DNA of 64,000 bases from Parvibaculum sp035325945 (GTDB lineage Bacteria > Pseudomonadota > Alphaproteobacteria > Parvibaculales > Parvibaculaceae): assembly GCF_035325945.1 (NCBI RefSeq), contig NZ_DAOKYX010000009.1:1-64000 (forward strand), in the 5' to 3' direction. A program made the position numbers and the translations under genes. This document shows, piece by piece, positions 33,148 to 40,980 of this stretch. The notes beneath the pieces are model-generated. The model was not told the DNA's origin. It saw nothing but the letters and a program-made list of their open reading frames with translations, and searched no databases. Positions within the stretch are counted from its first letter, which is position 1; the number at the start of each line of letters is the position of its first letter.

Positions 33148-33344
33148 GATCCTTGCAGGCACGGGCCTGCGCTGACGCGAGCGGCACCATGGATCAGTCG
33201 ATGACCACAGCACGGAGAGAGCGTTTCGGCGTTGCCGATAGCTCGTGTGCGCCGACGACTCGCGAGGAGCGCGCGGACTAGCCGTCCGCTGATCCAAGGA
33301 TCCCACCCCTCCCGAGCCTGGTGAATGCTTCGGAGGGGTTTTTT
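33148..33344 (+). ncRNA. Candidate structured leader RNA or small RNA upstream of the MATE gene
   Basis: A TTGACG hexamer (33115-33120) and a weak TAACCA 17 bases on could start a transcript near 33148. The following 195 bases fold well on paper: a hairpin GCAGGC-ACGG-GCCTGC (33155-33170), a long-range pair TGGATCAG (33190-33197) with CTGATCCA (33289-33296) enclosing three hairpins (33210-33250, 33261-33273, 33273-33289), and a terminator at 33306-33344. It ends 53 bases before the MATE start, the layout of a riboswitch or attenuator. A 30-codon reading frame starts at 33189. No known class was recognised. Confidence 0.5.
33306..33344 (+). terminator. Terminator in the MATE leader
   Basis: CCCCTCC pairs with GGAGGGG, continued past a C-C mismatch by GAGC with GCTT, and is followed by six T (33339-33344). 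It ends 53 bases upstream of the MATE start codon, so it either ends a small RNA or attenuates the pump gene. Confidence 0.75.
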
Positions 33345-33397
33345 GTATCGGCCTCACCGTTTAGCCGTTCCCGGGCTCACAGACCAAAGCCCGTTCC

Positions 33398-34834
33398 ATG
33401 ACCAATTCATTGCTGAAGACTTCCGCCGAAATCCCGGCATCGCCGCAGGCCTCGCCCGTCTGGCTCGTCGAAGCGCGTGCGCTGATGCGCCTTGCCGGGC
33501 CCATCGTCGTGACGCAGCTCGCGCAGATGGGCGTCGGCACCATCGACATCCTCATGCTCGGCGCCTACAGCAAGGAGGCGCTCGCCGCGTCCGCGCTCGG
33601 CCTCAGCCTTTTCTATGCGATGTGGCTGCTCGGCATGGGGCCGGCCGTCGCGGTTTCGCCCATGATCGCCCATACGCTCGGCGAGCGGCGCGTCGCCGCG
33701 CCTGCAGTGCGCGCGAGTGTGCGGATGGCGTTCTGGGCGATCCTTCTCATGTCGCCGCCCATGATGCTCTTTCTTGCCTTCACCGAGCAGATGCTGCTCG
33801 CCGTCGGCGAACCGGCGGCGCTCAGCGCCGATGCCGGAGCTTTCGTGCGTCTGCTTCTGCTGGGTCTTCCATTCACGCTGGGCTTTCAGGTGCTGCGCGC
33901 CTATGCGAATGCGCTGAGCCGCCCGCGCGCGCCGCTCGTCGTCATGGGGCTCACCGTCGCCTTCAATGCGGCGCTCGGCTATGCGCTGATCTTCGGCCAT
34001 TTCGGCGCGCCCAGGCTCGGCCTTCTCGGCGCGGGCATTGCCAGCGCGGTTTCCTTCGCCTTCAGCTTCTTCGCGCTGCTTGCGGCCGTCTTCATCTCGC
34101 CGGAACTTTCGCGCTACCGGATCTTCCATCGCTTCGGGCGCGCGTCATGGTCGAAATTCACCGAGGTCTTCAGGCTCGGAATGCCGATCGGCATGTCGAT
34201 GATTTTCGAGGCGATGTTCTTCAACGCCGGCACGCTGATGATGGGATATTTCGGCACGGCATCGGTGGCGGCGCATCAGGTCGCGCTCAATGCCTGCGCG
34301 CTCGCCTTCATGGTGCCGCTCGGCGTTGCAACGGCGGCGACCGTTCGCGTGGGGCTGGCGGCGGGCGCGAAGGACATGCCGCGCGTTCGCATCGCGGGCG
34401 TCACGGCATCCGTGATGGGGATCGCCTTCATGACGGTGACGGGGCTTGCCTTCGCGATCTTTCCGCGCGAACTCGTCGGGCTCTATGTCGATGCGAGCGA
34501 TCCGGCCAATGCCGATGTGATCGAGCATGCGGTCATCTTTCTTCGCATGGGCGCGGCGTTCCAGCTCTTCGATTCCCTGCAGGTGACGTTCGGTCTGTCG
34601 CTGCGCGGGCTGAAGGACGCGCAGGCCCCGATGTGGATCAATGGCGCGAGTTACTGGCTCATCGGGTTCCCGTCGGCGCTGTTCCTCGCCTTCGGTCTTG
34701 GCCTCGAAGGGCTCGGTGTGTGGATCGCTTTCGTGCTCGGGCTCATCGCCTGCGCGGCCGCGATGGCCCTGCGTTTCTCGTGGATGTCGGGGATGATCGG
34801 CCCGCGGCGCGCAAAAGCGCTCGCGCAAGGTTGA
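33398..34834 (+). CDS. MATE-family multidrug efflux transporter (NorM-like)
   Basis: A 478-residue twelve-helix MATE transporter, which exports cationic drugs or metabolites in exchange for sodium ions or protons. The family pattern is clear: helix 1 LAGPIVVTQLAQMGVGTIDILMLGAYSKEALAA, LGMGPAVAVSPMIAHTLGE, and the repeat in the second half FFNAGTLMMGYFGTASVAAHQVALN. The structured leader upstream and the riboswitch-preceded Gdx gene 130 bases downstream suggest an efflux block. Substrate unknown. Confidence 0.88.
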   Translation: MTNSLLKTSAEIPASPQASPVWLVEARALMRLAGPIVVTQLAQMGVGTIDILMLGAYSKEALAASALGLSLFYAMWLLGMGPAVAVSPMIAHTLGERRVAAPAVRASVRMAFWAILLMSPPMMLFLAFTEQMLLAVGEPAALSADAGAFVRLLLLGLPFTLGFQVLRAYANALSRPRAPLVVMGLTVAFNAALGYALIFGHFGAPRLGLLGAGIASAVSFAFSFFALLAAVFISPELSRYRIFHRFGRASWSKFTEVFRLGMPIGMSMIFEAMFFNAGTLMMGYFGTASVAAHQVALNACALAFMVPLGVATAATVRVGLAAGAKDMPRVRIAGVTASVMGIAFMTVTGLAFAIFPRELVGLYVDASDPANADVIEHAVIFLRMGAAFQLFDSLQVTFGLSLRGLKDAQAPMWINGASYWLIGFPSALFLAFGLGLEGLGVWIAFVLGLIACAAAMALRFSWMSGMIGPRRAKALAQG

Positions 34835-34869
34835 TTGCCGCCATCTTATGACCTATGTGAGCTTGCATA

Positions 34870-34925
34870 CCGGGACGACCCGGCGGCGTGGCTTCCGCAT
34901 GGCAACCGCGCCGAAACGATCGGCG
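34870..34925 (+). promoter_or_regulatory. Guanidine-II (mini-ykkC) riboswitch candidate
   Basis: Two short hairpins with ACGA loops lie upstream of the Gdx gene. P1 is CCGGG-ACGA-CCCGG (34870-34883), the canonical form. P2 is CGCCG-a-A-ACGA-T-CGGCG (34909-34925), with one bulged A or equally a five-base loop. The linker is 25 bases. GGAG, the ribosome-binding site, follows 27 bases after P2 and the start codon 38 bases after. Two tandem ACGR hairpins before an SMR-type exporter define the mini-ykkC class, which senses guanidinium. Confidence 0.8.
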
Positions 34926-34963
34926 GAGACGGCTTCGCCATATTGCAACATGGAGTATGCGAT

Positions 34964-35281
34964 ATGGCCTGGACCATTCTCATGGCCGCCTCGGTGAGCG
35001 AAATCATCTGGACCTATACGCTGAAGGCGAGCGAGGGCTTCACACGGCCCGGCATCGCCGTTCTCAATGTCGCCGTCATGGTGCTGACGACGTGGCTTCT
35101 TTCGCTTGCCACGAAGTCGCTGCCGCTCGGCACCGCCTATCCGGTCTGGACCGGCGTCGGCATTGTCGGCACGGTCATTGTCGGCATCGTCGTTTTCGGT
35201 GAGGAGATGAACGCGGTCAAGGCCGCGGCGGTCGCGCTCATCGTCGCCGGAGCGTTGCTGCTCATGTTTGCCGAGGGGTAG
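34964..35281 (+). CDS. gdx: Guanidinium exporter, SMR family (Gdx/SugE)
   Basis: A 105-residue four-helix protein of the small multidrug resistance family, Gdx/SugE subtype, which exports guanidinium in exchange for protons as a dual-topology dimer. Signatures: MAWTILMAASVSEIIWTYTLKASEGFTRP, with the essential Glu13 in SEIIW, and SLPLGTAYPVWTGVGIVGTVIVGIVVFGE. The TAYPVWTG motif and KxSEGFTR are Gdx rather than EmrE features. The ATG at 34964 follows GGAG. The riboswitch directly upstream supports the assignment. The gene lies 129 bases after the MATE gene on the same strand. Confidence 0.92.
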   Translation: MAWTILMAASVSEIIWTYTLKASEGFTRPGIAVLNVAVMVLTTWLLSLATKSLPLGTAYPVWTGVGIVGTVIVGIVVFGEEMNAVKAAAVALIVAGALLLMFAEG

Positions 35282-35307
35282 GGCAAGACGCAAAACGCGA
35301 AAAGTGA

Positions 35308-35327
35308 GGGGAGGGCGAACCCTCCCC
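35308..35327. terminator. Hairpin after gdx
   Basis: GGGGAGGG pairs with CCCTCCCC around a CGAA tetraloop, 27 bases past the gdx stop. No T tract follows. The remaining 190 bases up to the convergent HfaB-like gene contain only GC-rich short repeats around CGGCCG. Confidence 0.5.
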
Positions 35328-35517
35328 CCGAAGTCAACTCGTTGCCGAAGCCGCGGACGGTGCCCCCGTTTGCGGCTTCGGTTGCGGCCGATACAAAGCC
35401 CGGCCGCGGGCTCTCAAGGTGCGGCCGAAAGGTTCGGCCGCCGGCAACCTGAGCTTCTCATCTCCGACGATCTGGTTGCGACGCCGCCGGAGAAATTTCA
35501 GGACACTTGCCCGTGCG

Positions 35518-36585
35518 TCAGTTCACCTGACCGCGAAGACCGGAATTGTCGATCTCGCTGTAATAGGCGTAAGGATCGCTCGCAGCGCGCTGCACGCTCC
35601 TCTGCTCGGTCGCGGCCGGGCCTGTGCGTTCCGCTTCGCGCTCGCGCACGGGGGAGGGGCGCTCGGCGGCGCCGGGGTTCGTCTGGCGATAGTCGATCGC
35701 GCCCATCGGGTCGCCCTTGTCGCCGAAGCGCGCGCAGTCCGACGGATTGACCTGATAGAGCGGCACCAGCATCTTCAGCACCGCGCGTTCGATGACGGAG
35801 CGCACGGCGAGCTGGATCGGCTCCATTGCGCTTTCGCCCGCGCCGATCTGGAAGAGCTTGCCGCCGAGGAAGTCGAAGACGCCCGCGCTCACTTCATGGC
35901 CGACGATCTGCTTCTGGTAGGAGACGAAGTCCACCACCTCCAGCGTGCGGCTGTTCACGAGCCGGAGATCGAGCCCGATATTCATCACATAGATCTTGCC
36001 GCCGGCATCCGCGCCCCAGCCCGTGTCCGAGGTGCTCGCGACCGAGCCCGACACGCCGCCCGAGCGGATGTTGAAGTTGAGTTCGGTGATGCCGCCGACG
36101 AGGTAGTAATTGCTGCCTCGGATTTCGCCCGCGAATATCTTGCGATAGTCGTTCTCGTCGGCATCTCCGATGAGCTTGTTGTTCGTGTATTTGAGTTCGA
36201 GTTCCGTCACCGAGGTGTCATAGCGCTCCACGAGCGGCACGCCGGCCTTGCCGAGTGCCGACATGGCCATGAGCGAAGCTCCTTGCGTGAGCTTGCGGCC
36301 GGAACCGTCCGCTTCTTCCTTGCCCGTATAGTCGCGGATATTGCCGACGGCGATGCGGATCGCCTGCTGGTTCGCCGGGATGTGCGTGGCGAGGCAGCGC
36401 AGCGCGGTCGAATAGGGCGTCTCGTTGTTGATGACCGGCGCATCGCCGATGGGAGAGGTGTACTGGCCGTTCGAACCTGCACTGGGGCTGATGCAACCCG
36501 TGAGCGCGAAGGCGATCGAAAGGGCGCCAAGCGTCCGCTTGGGCAGTCCCTGTTCAGCCAATTTCGACAGTCCGGTTGCAAGCAC
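35518..36585 (-). CDS. CsgG/HfaB-family outer-membrane lipoprotein
   Basis: A 355-residue lipoprotein of the CsgG/HfaB family, which forms outer-membrane pores for curli-type amyloids or anchors the Caulobacter holdfast. The signal region ends FALTGC (Cys31, lipobox). AIRIAVGNIRDYTG, AMSALGKAGVPLVERYD and YLVGGITELNFNIRSGG match the CsgG pattern, followed by YVMNIGLDLRLVNSRTLEVVDFVSYQKQIVG. The last 60 residues form a charged, Pro-rich tail not found in CsgG. The start is GTG, with AGGAG eight bases before. HfaA- or HfaD-like partners are not adjacent; the Asn/Thr-repeat protein is the nearest possible client. Confidence 0.85.
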   Translation of the reverse strand: MLATGLSKLAEQGLPKRTLGALSIAFALTGCISPSAGSNGQYTSPIGDAPVINNETPYSTALRCLATHIPANQQAIRIAVGNIRDYTGKEEADGSGRKLTQGASLMAMSALGKAGVPLVERYDTSVTELELKYTNNKLIGDADENDYRKIFAGEIRGSNYYLVGGITELNFNIRSGGVSGSVASTSDTGWGADAGGKIYVMNIGLDLRLVNSRTLEVVDFVSYQKQIVGHEVSAGVFDFLGGKLFQIGAGESAMEPIQLAVRSVIERAVLKMLVPLYQVNPSDCARFGDKGDPMGAIDYRQTNPGAAERPSPVREREAERTGPAATEQRSVQRAASDPYAYYSEIDNSGLRGQVN

Positions 36586-36959
36586 GATCGGTCTCCTGGT
36601 TGCCGGTTCCGGTCGCGCCCGACGGTCGTTTCTTGTGGATGCCGTTTTCGGGGCGCGGCCGAAGTCGAGCCATGGATTGCAACCGCTGTGCCACCATGGT
36701 CATGCGTCGTGTGTGGCGGACTTCCGCCATTTCTGCCCGCTGCCCGGCGGCAGTCTTGCGGCGTCGCGTCCTCGCCCAAGCCATTCGGCCGTCCCGCGAC
36801 TGTCCTCTTTCGACACGCGCGGCAGGAAAATGTTAAGGCTGTGCGCCGCTGGCACGCGGTCGCGCAAGCGTCGCGCCGCCGGGTTGCGGAGTTCCATGGC
36901 GCGAGCGACACTCGCCACAACTGCCAAAGGCAATCGACCCCGACTGGAAAGGCACACTC
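36586..36959. other. Intergenic region, HfaB-like / isomerase
   Basis: A 374-base divergent region. I see no gene with a plausible ribosome-binding site; both promoters must lie here but no hexamers are convincing. Confidence 0.3.
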
Positions 36960-37583
36960 TTGGCTGCGATCAGACCCACACTCGAATTCTTCTTCGATTG
37001 CTCGAGCCCCTGGACCTATCTCGCCTTCAGCCGCATCGAGGCGCTGGCCGAGCGGACGGGCGCCGTGATCGACTGGCGGCCGATCCTGGTCGGCGGCGTG
37101 TTCAATGCCGTCAATGAAAGCGTCTATGAGCAGCGCGCGAACCCGCATCCGGTGAAGAGCCGCTATTACGTCAAGGATCTGCGCGACTGGGCGCGCTATT
37201 GCGGTGTCGAGATCGGGCAGCCGCCCGTCTTTCCCGTTCGCGCGGTCGATGCGATGCGGGCCGCGATCGTCGCGCTCGACGAGGGCAAGCTCGTGCCCTT
37301 CGCCTGGGCGACGTTCCGTGCCTATTGGGGCGAACTCAGGGACATCTCGCAGCCGGAGGTGCTTGCCGAAATCTGCGGCGTGGCCGGGCTCGACTGGAAA
37401 ATGGTCGCCGAGCGCATGAAGTCGGACGATGTGAAGGCGCGTCTGCGCGCCAACACGGAGGAAGTGGTCGCGCGGGGTGGCTTCGGTTCTCCGACCATGT
37501 TCGTCAACAAGACCGACATGTATTTCGGCAATGACAGGTTGCCGCTCGTCGAGGCGGCGCTCATGGCGGCCGCGCATGGTTGA
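36960..37583 (+). CDS. 2-hydroxychromene-2-carboxylate isomerase (DsbA/GST-kappa fold)
   Basis: A 207-residue thioredoxin-fold protein of the NahD family, which isomerises 2-hydroxychromene-2-carboxylate in naphthalene breakdown with glutathione. FFFDCSSPWTYLAFSRI (10-26) carries the active-site serine region, and GSPTMFVNKTDMYFGNDRLPLVE near the C-terminus is the family's cis-proline strand. TTG is the start codon. No other naphthalene-pathway genes are in the window, so the real substrate may differ. The rhomboid gene starts within its last codons (eight-base overlap), implying coupled translation. Confidence 0.85.
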   Translation: MAAIRPTLEFFFDCSSPWTYLAFSRIEALAERTGAVIDWRPILVGGVFNAVNESVYEQRANPHPVKSRYYVKDLRDWARYCGVEIGQPPVFPVRAVDAMRAAIVALDEGKLVPFAWATFRAYWGELRDISQPEVLAEICGVAGLDWKMVAERMKSDDVKARLRANTEEVVARGGFGSPTMFVNKTDMYFGNDRLPLVEAALMAAAHG

Positions 37584-38382
37584 CATCGACGAGACGAGGC
37601 CGCGCCGCAGGGAGCCGCGCGCCTTCAACGTGCCTGGGGTGGTGCTTGCGCTCGTCGTTGCCATGCTCGGCGCATATGCCGTCTTCAGCCATCTGACGGA
37701 CGATCAGCAGTCGGAGATACTCGTCCTCTTCGCGCTTTTTCCCGGCCGCTTCACCGGCGTCCCGGCCCATCCCGATCTCATCTTTCCGGGCGGCGCAGCG
37801 GGCGATCTATGGTCGCTCTTCAGCTACACCTTCCTGCATGGAAGCTGGACCCATGTGATCGTCAACAGTGTCTGGCTTCTCGCCTTCGGCAGTCCGGTCG
37901 CAAGGCGCATCGGCACGGTCCGGTTTCTGCTCTTCTATTTCTTCTGCGGCATCGCGGGCGCGCTGTTGCAGGTCTATCTCAATCCCGGCTCGCTTGTGCC
38001 TGTGGTCGGCGCCTCGGCCGCGATCTCGGGCCTCATGGGCGGCGCGGCGCGCTTCGTCTTTCTGGCCGACGGGGCGCTGGGCGGGCTTGGCGGCATGGGA
38101 GGCCAGGGAGCAGCGCCCCGCGCCAAGGCGAGCATTCTTCATGCGCTCACCGACCGCCGCGTGCTCATTTTCGTCGGCGTCTGGATCGGCCTCAATTTCC
38201 TCTTCGGGCCAACGGGGCTCACCGTCACCGGCGAGCAGATGAACATCGCCTGGGAAGCGCATCTCGGCGGCTTCCTCGCCGGGCTTCTGTTTTTCGGCTT
38301 TTTCGATCCCTACCGCATGTCGCCGTCCGGCGGCCCCGGCAATGTCGGCTATGGCGAATGGAGCGGGCGCAATCGGCTCTGA
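37576..38382 (+). CDS. Rhomboid-family intramembrane serine protease
   Basis: A 268-residue protein with six or seven membrane helices. The catalytic serine motif is VGASAAISG (canonical GASGAISG with the second Gly changed to Ala) near residue 154, and the histidine lies in AWEAHLGGFLAGLLF near 239. WSLFSYTFLHGSWTHVIVN matches the loop-1 region with HGxxxH. Rhomboids cut membrane proteins within the bilayer. The ATG at 37576 overlaps the end of the isomerase gene. The Ala substitution is tolerated in some rhomboids, so activity is likely but not certain. Confidence 0.87.
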   Translation: MVDIDETRPRRREPRAFNVPGVVLALVVAMLGAYAVFSHLTDDQQSEILVLFALFPGRFTGVPAHPDLIFPGGAAGDLWSLFSYTFLHGSWTHVIVNSVWLLAFGSPVARRIGTVRFLLFYFFCGIAGALLQVYLNPGSLVPVVGASAAISGLMGGAARFVFLADGALGGLGGMGGQGAAPRAKASILHALTDRRVLIFVGVWIGLNFLFGPTGLTVTGEQMNIAWEAHLGGFLAGLLFFGFFDPYRMSPSGGPGNVGYGEWSGRNRL

Positions 38383-38423
38383 CTTGCCTTATTGAATCTC
38401 GTCCGGGCAGGGCCACATGATCC

Positions 38424-38444
38424 GAAGCCCCTTTGTCGGGCTTC
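38424..38444 (+). terminator. Small hairpin after the rhomboid gene
   Basis: GAAGCCC pairs with GGGCTTC around a seven-base loop, 40 bases past the rhomboid stop and just before the ribosome-binding site GGAGG of the next gene. No T tract, so termination is weakly supported. Confidence 0.35.
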
Positions 38445-38464
38445 ATCCGTGGAGGAAATGAGCG

Positions 38465-38758
38465 ATGAGCGATACATCCGCCTCTTCGAGCGTAACCGAG
38501 CAGGAGCCGATCTGGCTGCGTTTCGTCTACATGATCGTGTTCGGCTTCCTCGCCAATGTCGCGTTCTCCCTGGCCATTTTCCTCGGGCTCGTTCAGCTCG
38601 TGGTGCTCCTCGTGACCAAGGAGAAGAACGAGGATTTGCGCCTCTTCAGCCGCAACCTCGTTCAGTACATCTGGGAATGCCTTGCCTTCGTCGTCTTCGC
38701 GCGCGAGGAAAAGCCGTTTCCGCTGGGCAAGTTCCCGTCGGTCAATTCTCCGGCTTGA
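38465..38758 (+). CDS. DUF4389 family membrane protein
   Basis: A 97-residue protein of the DUF4389 family, unknown function. One or two membrane helices lie at about 18-45 (WLRFVYMIVFGFLANVAFSLAIFLGLVQLVVLLVT). The conserved stretch NEDLRLFSRNLVQYIWECLAFV...REEKPFPLGKFP covers the C-terminal half. GGAGG lies nine bases before the ATG. Its last 17 bases overlap the 3' end of the convergent tetR-type gene. Confidence 0.85.
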   Translation: MSDTSASSSVTEQEPIWLRFVYMIVFGFLANVAFSLAIFLGLVQLVVLLVTKEKNEDLRLFSRNLVQYIWECLAFVVFAREEKPFPLGKFPSVNSPA

Positions 38759-39443
38759 GCGACCGGGCGGCCAGTGCTTCGAGTTTCGCCAGCCCCTTCG
38801 GCGTCAGCAGTCCCTTGAGGACGGCCCCGCAGGTAAGCGAGAAGCGCGTCTCGGCCGCTTCTGCGCTGGCGTGAAAGCCGGCAAGCTCGAGGCTGCACAG
38901 GCCATGAACGGTCGCCCACAAGGCATCGGCCATGATGGCGGGCGCGACATCGGAGGGCAGGCTTCCCTCCGCGACGCAAGCCTTCACCGCGTCGAAGAGC
39001 ATCTGATAGCCGCGCTGCTGCGCGATGCCGCGCGCGGGCGGCGTCGTGCAGGAGGGCTCCTCGTGGCGCAGGCTCTCGCTCACCGGCATGGTGACGCTGA
39101 TCATCAGCGCGTAATAGGACGGGTTTTCAAGGGCGAAGCTGCGATAGGCGCGCGCGAGCCCCTGGAGCCAGATGAGCGGCTCGGGCGCCTTCGGCACGGC
39201 GCGCTGCGCCTCGGCGAGCCGGTCGAAGGCTTCGTCGAACAGGGCGTTGATGAGCCCCTCCTTGCCGCCGAAGGCCGTATAGACCGCCATGGTCGAGGTG
39301 CCGACCTTCGCCGCGAGCTTGCGCAGCGAAATCGCGTCCGGCCCGCCGCGCATCAGCATTTCGCTCGCGGCATCGAGCAATGCCGCCCTCTGCGCGAGGC
39401 GGCGCCTGTCGGCCGCAATGTCAGCCCGCTCGTCCATGCTCAT
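38742..39443 (-). CDS. TetR-family transcriptional regulator
   Basis: A 233-residue regulator. The N-terminal helix-turn-helix covers about residues 17-62: ALLDAASEMLMRGGPDAISLRKLAAKVGTSTMAVYTAFGGKEGLINALF. The C-terminal ligand domain is helical and resembles the TetR_C WHG-type (FALENPSYYALMISVTM; ADALWATVHGL). It is divergent from the carotenoid oxygenase gene, and a palindrome overlaps that gene's -10 element, so it probably represses it and perhaps itself. The start may be 39443 or 39437. Confidence 0.86.
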   Translation of the reverse strand: MSMDERADIAADRRRLAQRAALLDAASEMLMRGGPDAISLRKLAAKVGTSTMAVYTAFGGKEGLINALFDEAFDRLAEAQRAVPKAPEPLIWLQGLARAYRSFALENPSYYALMISVTMPVSESLRHEEPSCTTPPARGIAQQRGYQMLFDAVKACVAEGSLPSDVAPAIMADALWATVHGLCSLELAGFHASAEAAETRFSLTCGAVLKGLLTPKGLAKLEALAARSLKPEN

Positions 39444-39478
39444 CGTCTCAAGATCTCCGTCCTCTCTGATAGCCGGGC

Positions 39479-39517
39479 TTGACCTGTAGCTCAATGGTTA
39501 CCTATAACAATGTTATA
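39479..39517 (+). promoter_or_regulatory. Promoter with overlapping TetR-type operator
   Basis: TTGACC (39479-39484) and TATAAC (39503-39508), spaced by 18 bases, form a good sigma-70 promoter for the carotenoid oxygenase gene. TATAAC-AAT-GTTATA (39503-39517) is a perfect inverted repeat starting on the -10, a suitable site for the divergent TetR regulator. The ATG is 25 bases downstream. Confidence 0.65.
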
Positions 39518-39541
39518 TCATCGTTATGAAGGGAGTCACCC

Positions 39542-40972
39542 ATGTCGAAGCCCTTTCCGGACAATCCGCTTCTACGCGGCAATTTTGCCCCCGTCATGGC
39601 GGAGTGCGAGGCGCCGGACCTGGTGGTCGTCGAAGGCGAGCTTCCGGCGGGGCTCAACGGCACGCTCTACCGAAACGGTCCGAACCCCATGTTTCCGCCG
39701 CTCGGCAGCCAGCATCACTGGTTTCTGGGCGAGGGCATGGTCCATGCGATCCATGTCGAGGACGGCAGGGCGAGCTATCGCAATCGCTGGGTGCGGACGG
39801 AGCAGTATGTCGCCCAGCGGAAAGCGGGCCGCAGGCTTCTCGGCACCGGCTTCGGCGAGGGGGCGGCGCCGGGCGGAGAGGGCATCCGCAACAATGTCGC
39901 CAACACCAACATCGTCTGGCATGGCGGCAAGCTTCTGGCGCTGGACGAGGGCAACTCGCCCGTCGCCATGGATGGCGACACGCTCGAAACCCGGGGCACA
40001 TGGACCTTCGAGGGCAAGTATCAGGGCCCGATGACGGCGCATCCGAAGATCGACCCCAGGACGGGCGAGATGCTGTTCTTCGGCTATATGGCGGCGGGGC
40101 CCGGCTCGCCCGACATTTCCTATCAGGTGGTCGATGCTTCGGGCCGTCTTGCGCGCTCCGAAATGTTCAAGGCGCCTTATGCCTCGATGGTGCATGACTT
40201 CATCACCACGGACGAGCATGTGATCTTCCCGATCTTTCCGGCGACGATCGATGTCGAGCGGATCATGAAGGGCGGCCCCGTGATTGCCTGGGATCCTTCC
40301 GCCGGCACGCGCATCGGCATCATGGCGCGCGATGCGAGCGTCGATACGATCCGCTGGTTCGAGGGCGATCCCTGCTATGTCTATCACCCGATGAACGCCT
40401 ATACGCAGCGCGAAGGCGGCAAGACGCGCGTCATCGCCGATGTTATGAAATATATCCGTGTACCGCTCTTTCCGGATGCCGATGGCAGCAAGGCCGATCT
40501 CACGCTTGCCGATGCGCCATCCATGCTCGTGCGCTGGACCTTCGATCTCGACGGCAACTCCAACAGCTACAGGGAGGAGCCGCTGACCGATATGGGCGGC
40601 GAGTTTCCCCGGCTCGACGAGCGCTTCGCCGGGCTTTCCTATCGCCATGGATTCTATGCTGGCAATCGCCGTCCGCCCGCGCCGGGCAAGCCCTTCGACA
40701 CGCTCGTCCATATCGACCTCGCCATCGGGCGGCGGCGCGAATGGGAGCCCGGTGCCGGAAAATATGTGATGGAGCCCGTTTTCGTGCCGCGCTCCGCCGC
40801 CGCGCCGGAGGGCGATGGATGGCTCGTCACGCTCGTCTATGACGAGGCGCGCAATCTCAGCGATTTCGTCGTGCTCGACACGGGCGACATCGCGAAGGGG
40901 CCGCTTGCCCGCGTGGAATTGCCGGCGCGCGTGCCTTTCGGTTTTCACGGCAACTGGCGCAACGCAGCCTGA
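39542..40972 (+). CDS. Carotenoid oxygenase / lignostilbene dioxygenase family enzyme
   Basis: A 476-residue seven-bladed propeller dioxygenase (RPE65 family), which splits carbon-carbon double bonds in carotenoids, stilbenes or similar compounds using iron held by four histidines. Candidate ligands are seen in order: MTAHPKIDP, SMVHDFITTDEH, and the C-terminal FGFHGNW. RNGPNPMFPP and HHWFLGEGMVHAI near the N-terminus are family hallmarks. GGGAG precedes the ATG. The next gene starts eight bases after its stop, suggesting an operon. The substrate cannot be told from sequence. Confidence 0.9.
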   Translation: MSKPFPDNPLLRGNFAPVMAECEAPDLVVVEGELPAGLNGTLYRNGPNPMFPPLGSQHHWFLGEGMVHAIHVEDGRASYRNRWVRTEQYVAQRKAGRRLLGTGFGEGAAPGGEGIRNNVANTNIVWHGGKLLALDEGNSPVAMDGDTLETRGTWTFEGKYQGPMTAHPKIDPRTGEMLFFGYMAAGPGSPDISYQVVDASGRLARSEMFKAPYASMVHDFITTDEHVIFPIFPATIDVERIMKGGPVIAWDPSAGTRIGIMARDASVDTIRWFEGDPCYVYHPMNAYTQREGGKTRVIADVMKYIRVPLFPDADGSKADLTLADAPSMLVRWTFDLDGNSNSYREEPLTDMGGEFPRLDERFAGLSYRHGFYAGNRRPPAPGKPFDTLVHIDLAIGRRREWEPGAGKYVMEPVFVPRSAAAPEGDGWLVTLVYDEARNLSDFVVLDTGDIAKGPLARVELPARVPFGFHGNWRNAA

Positions 40973-40980
40973 GGCACACC

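Noticed and set aside
33155..33170. ACGG-loop hairpin taken as half of a second guanidine-II riboswitch
   Set aside because: Only one such hairpin is present, its closing pair is C-G rather than the usual G-C, and no second ACGR loop follows before the MATE start.
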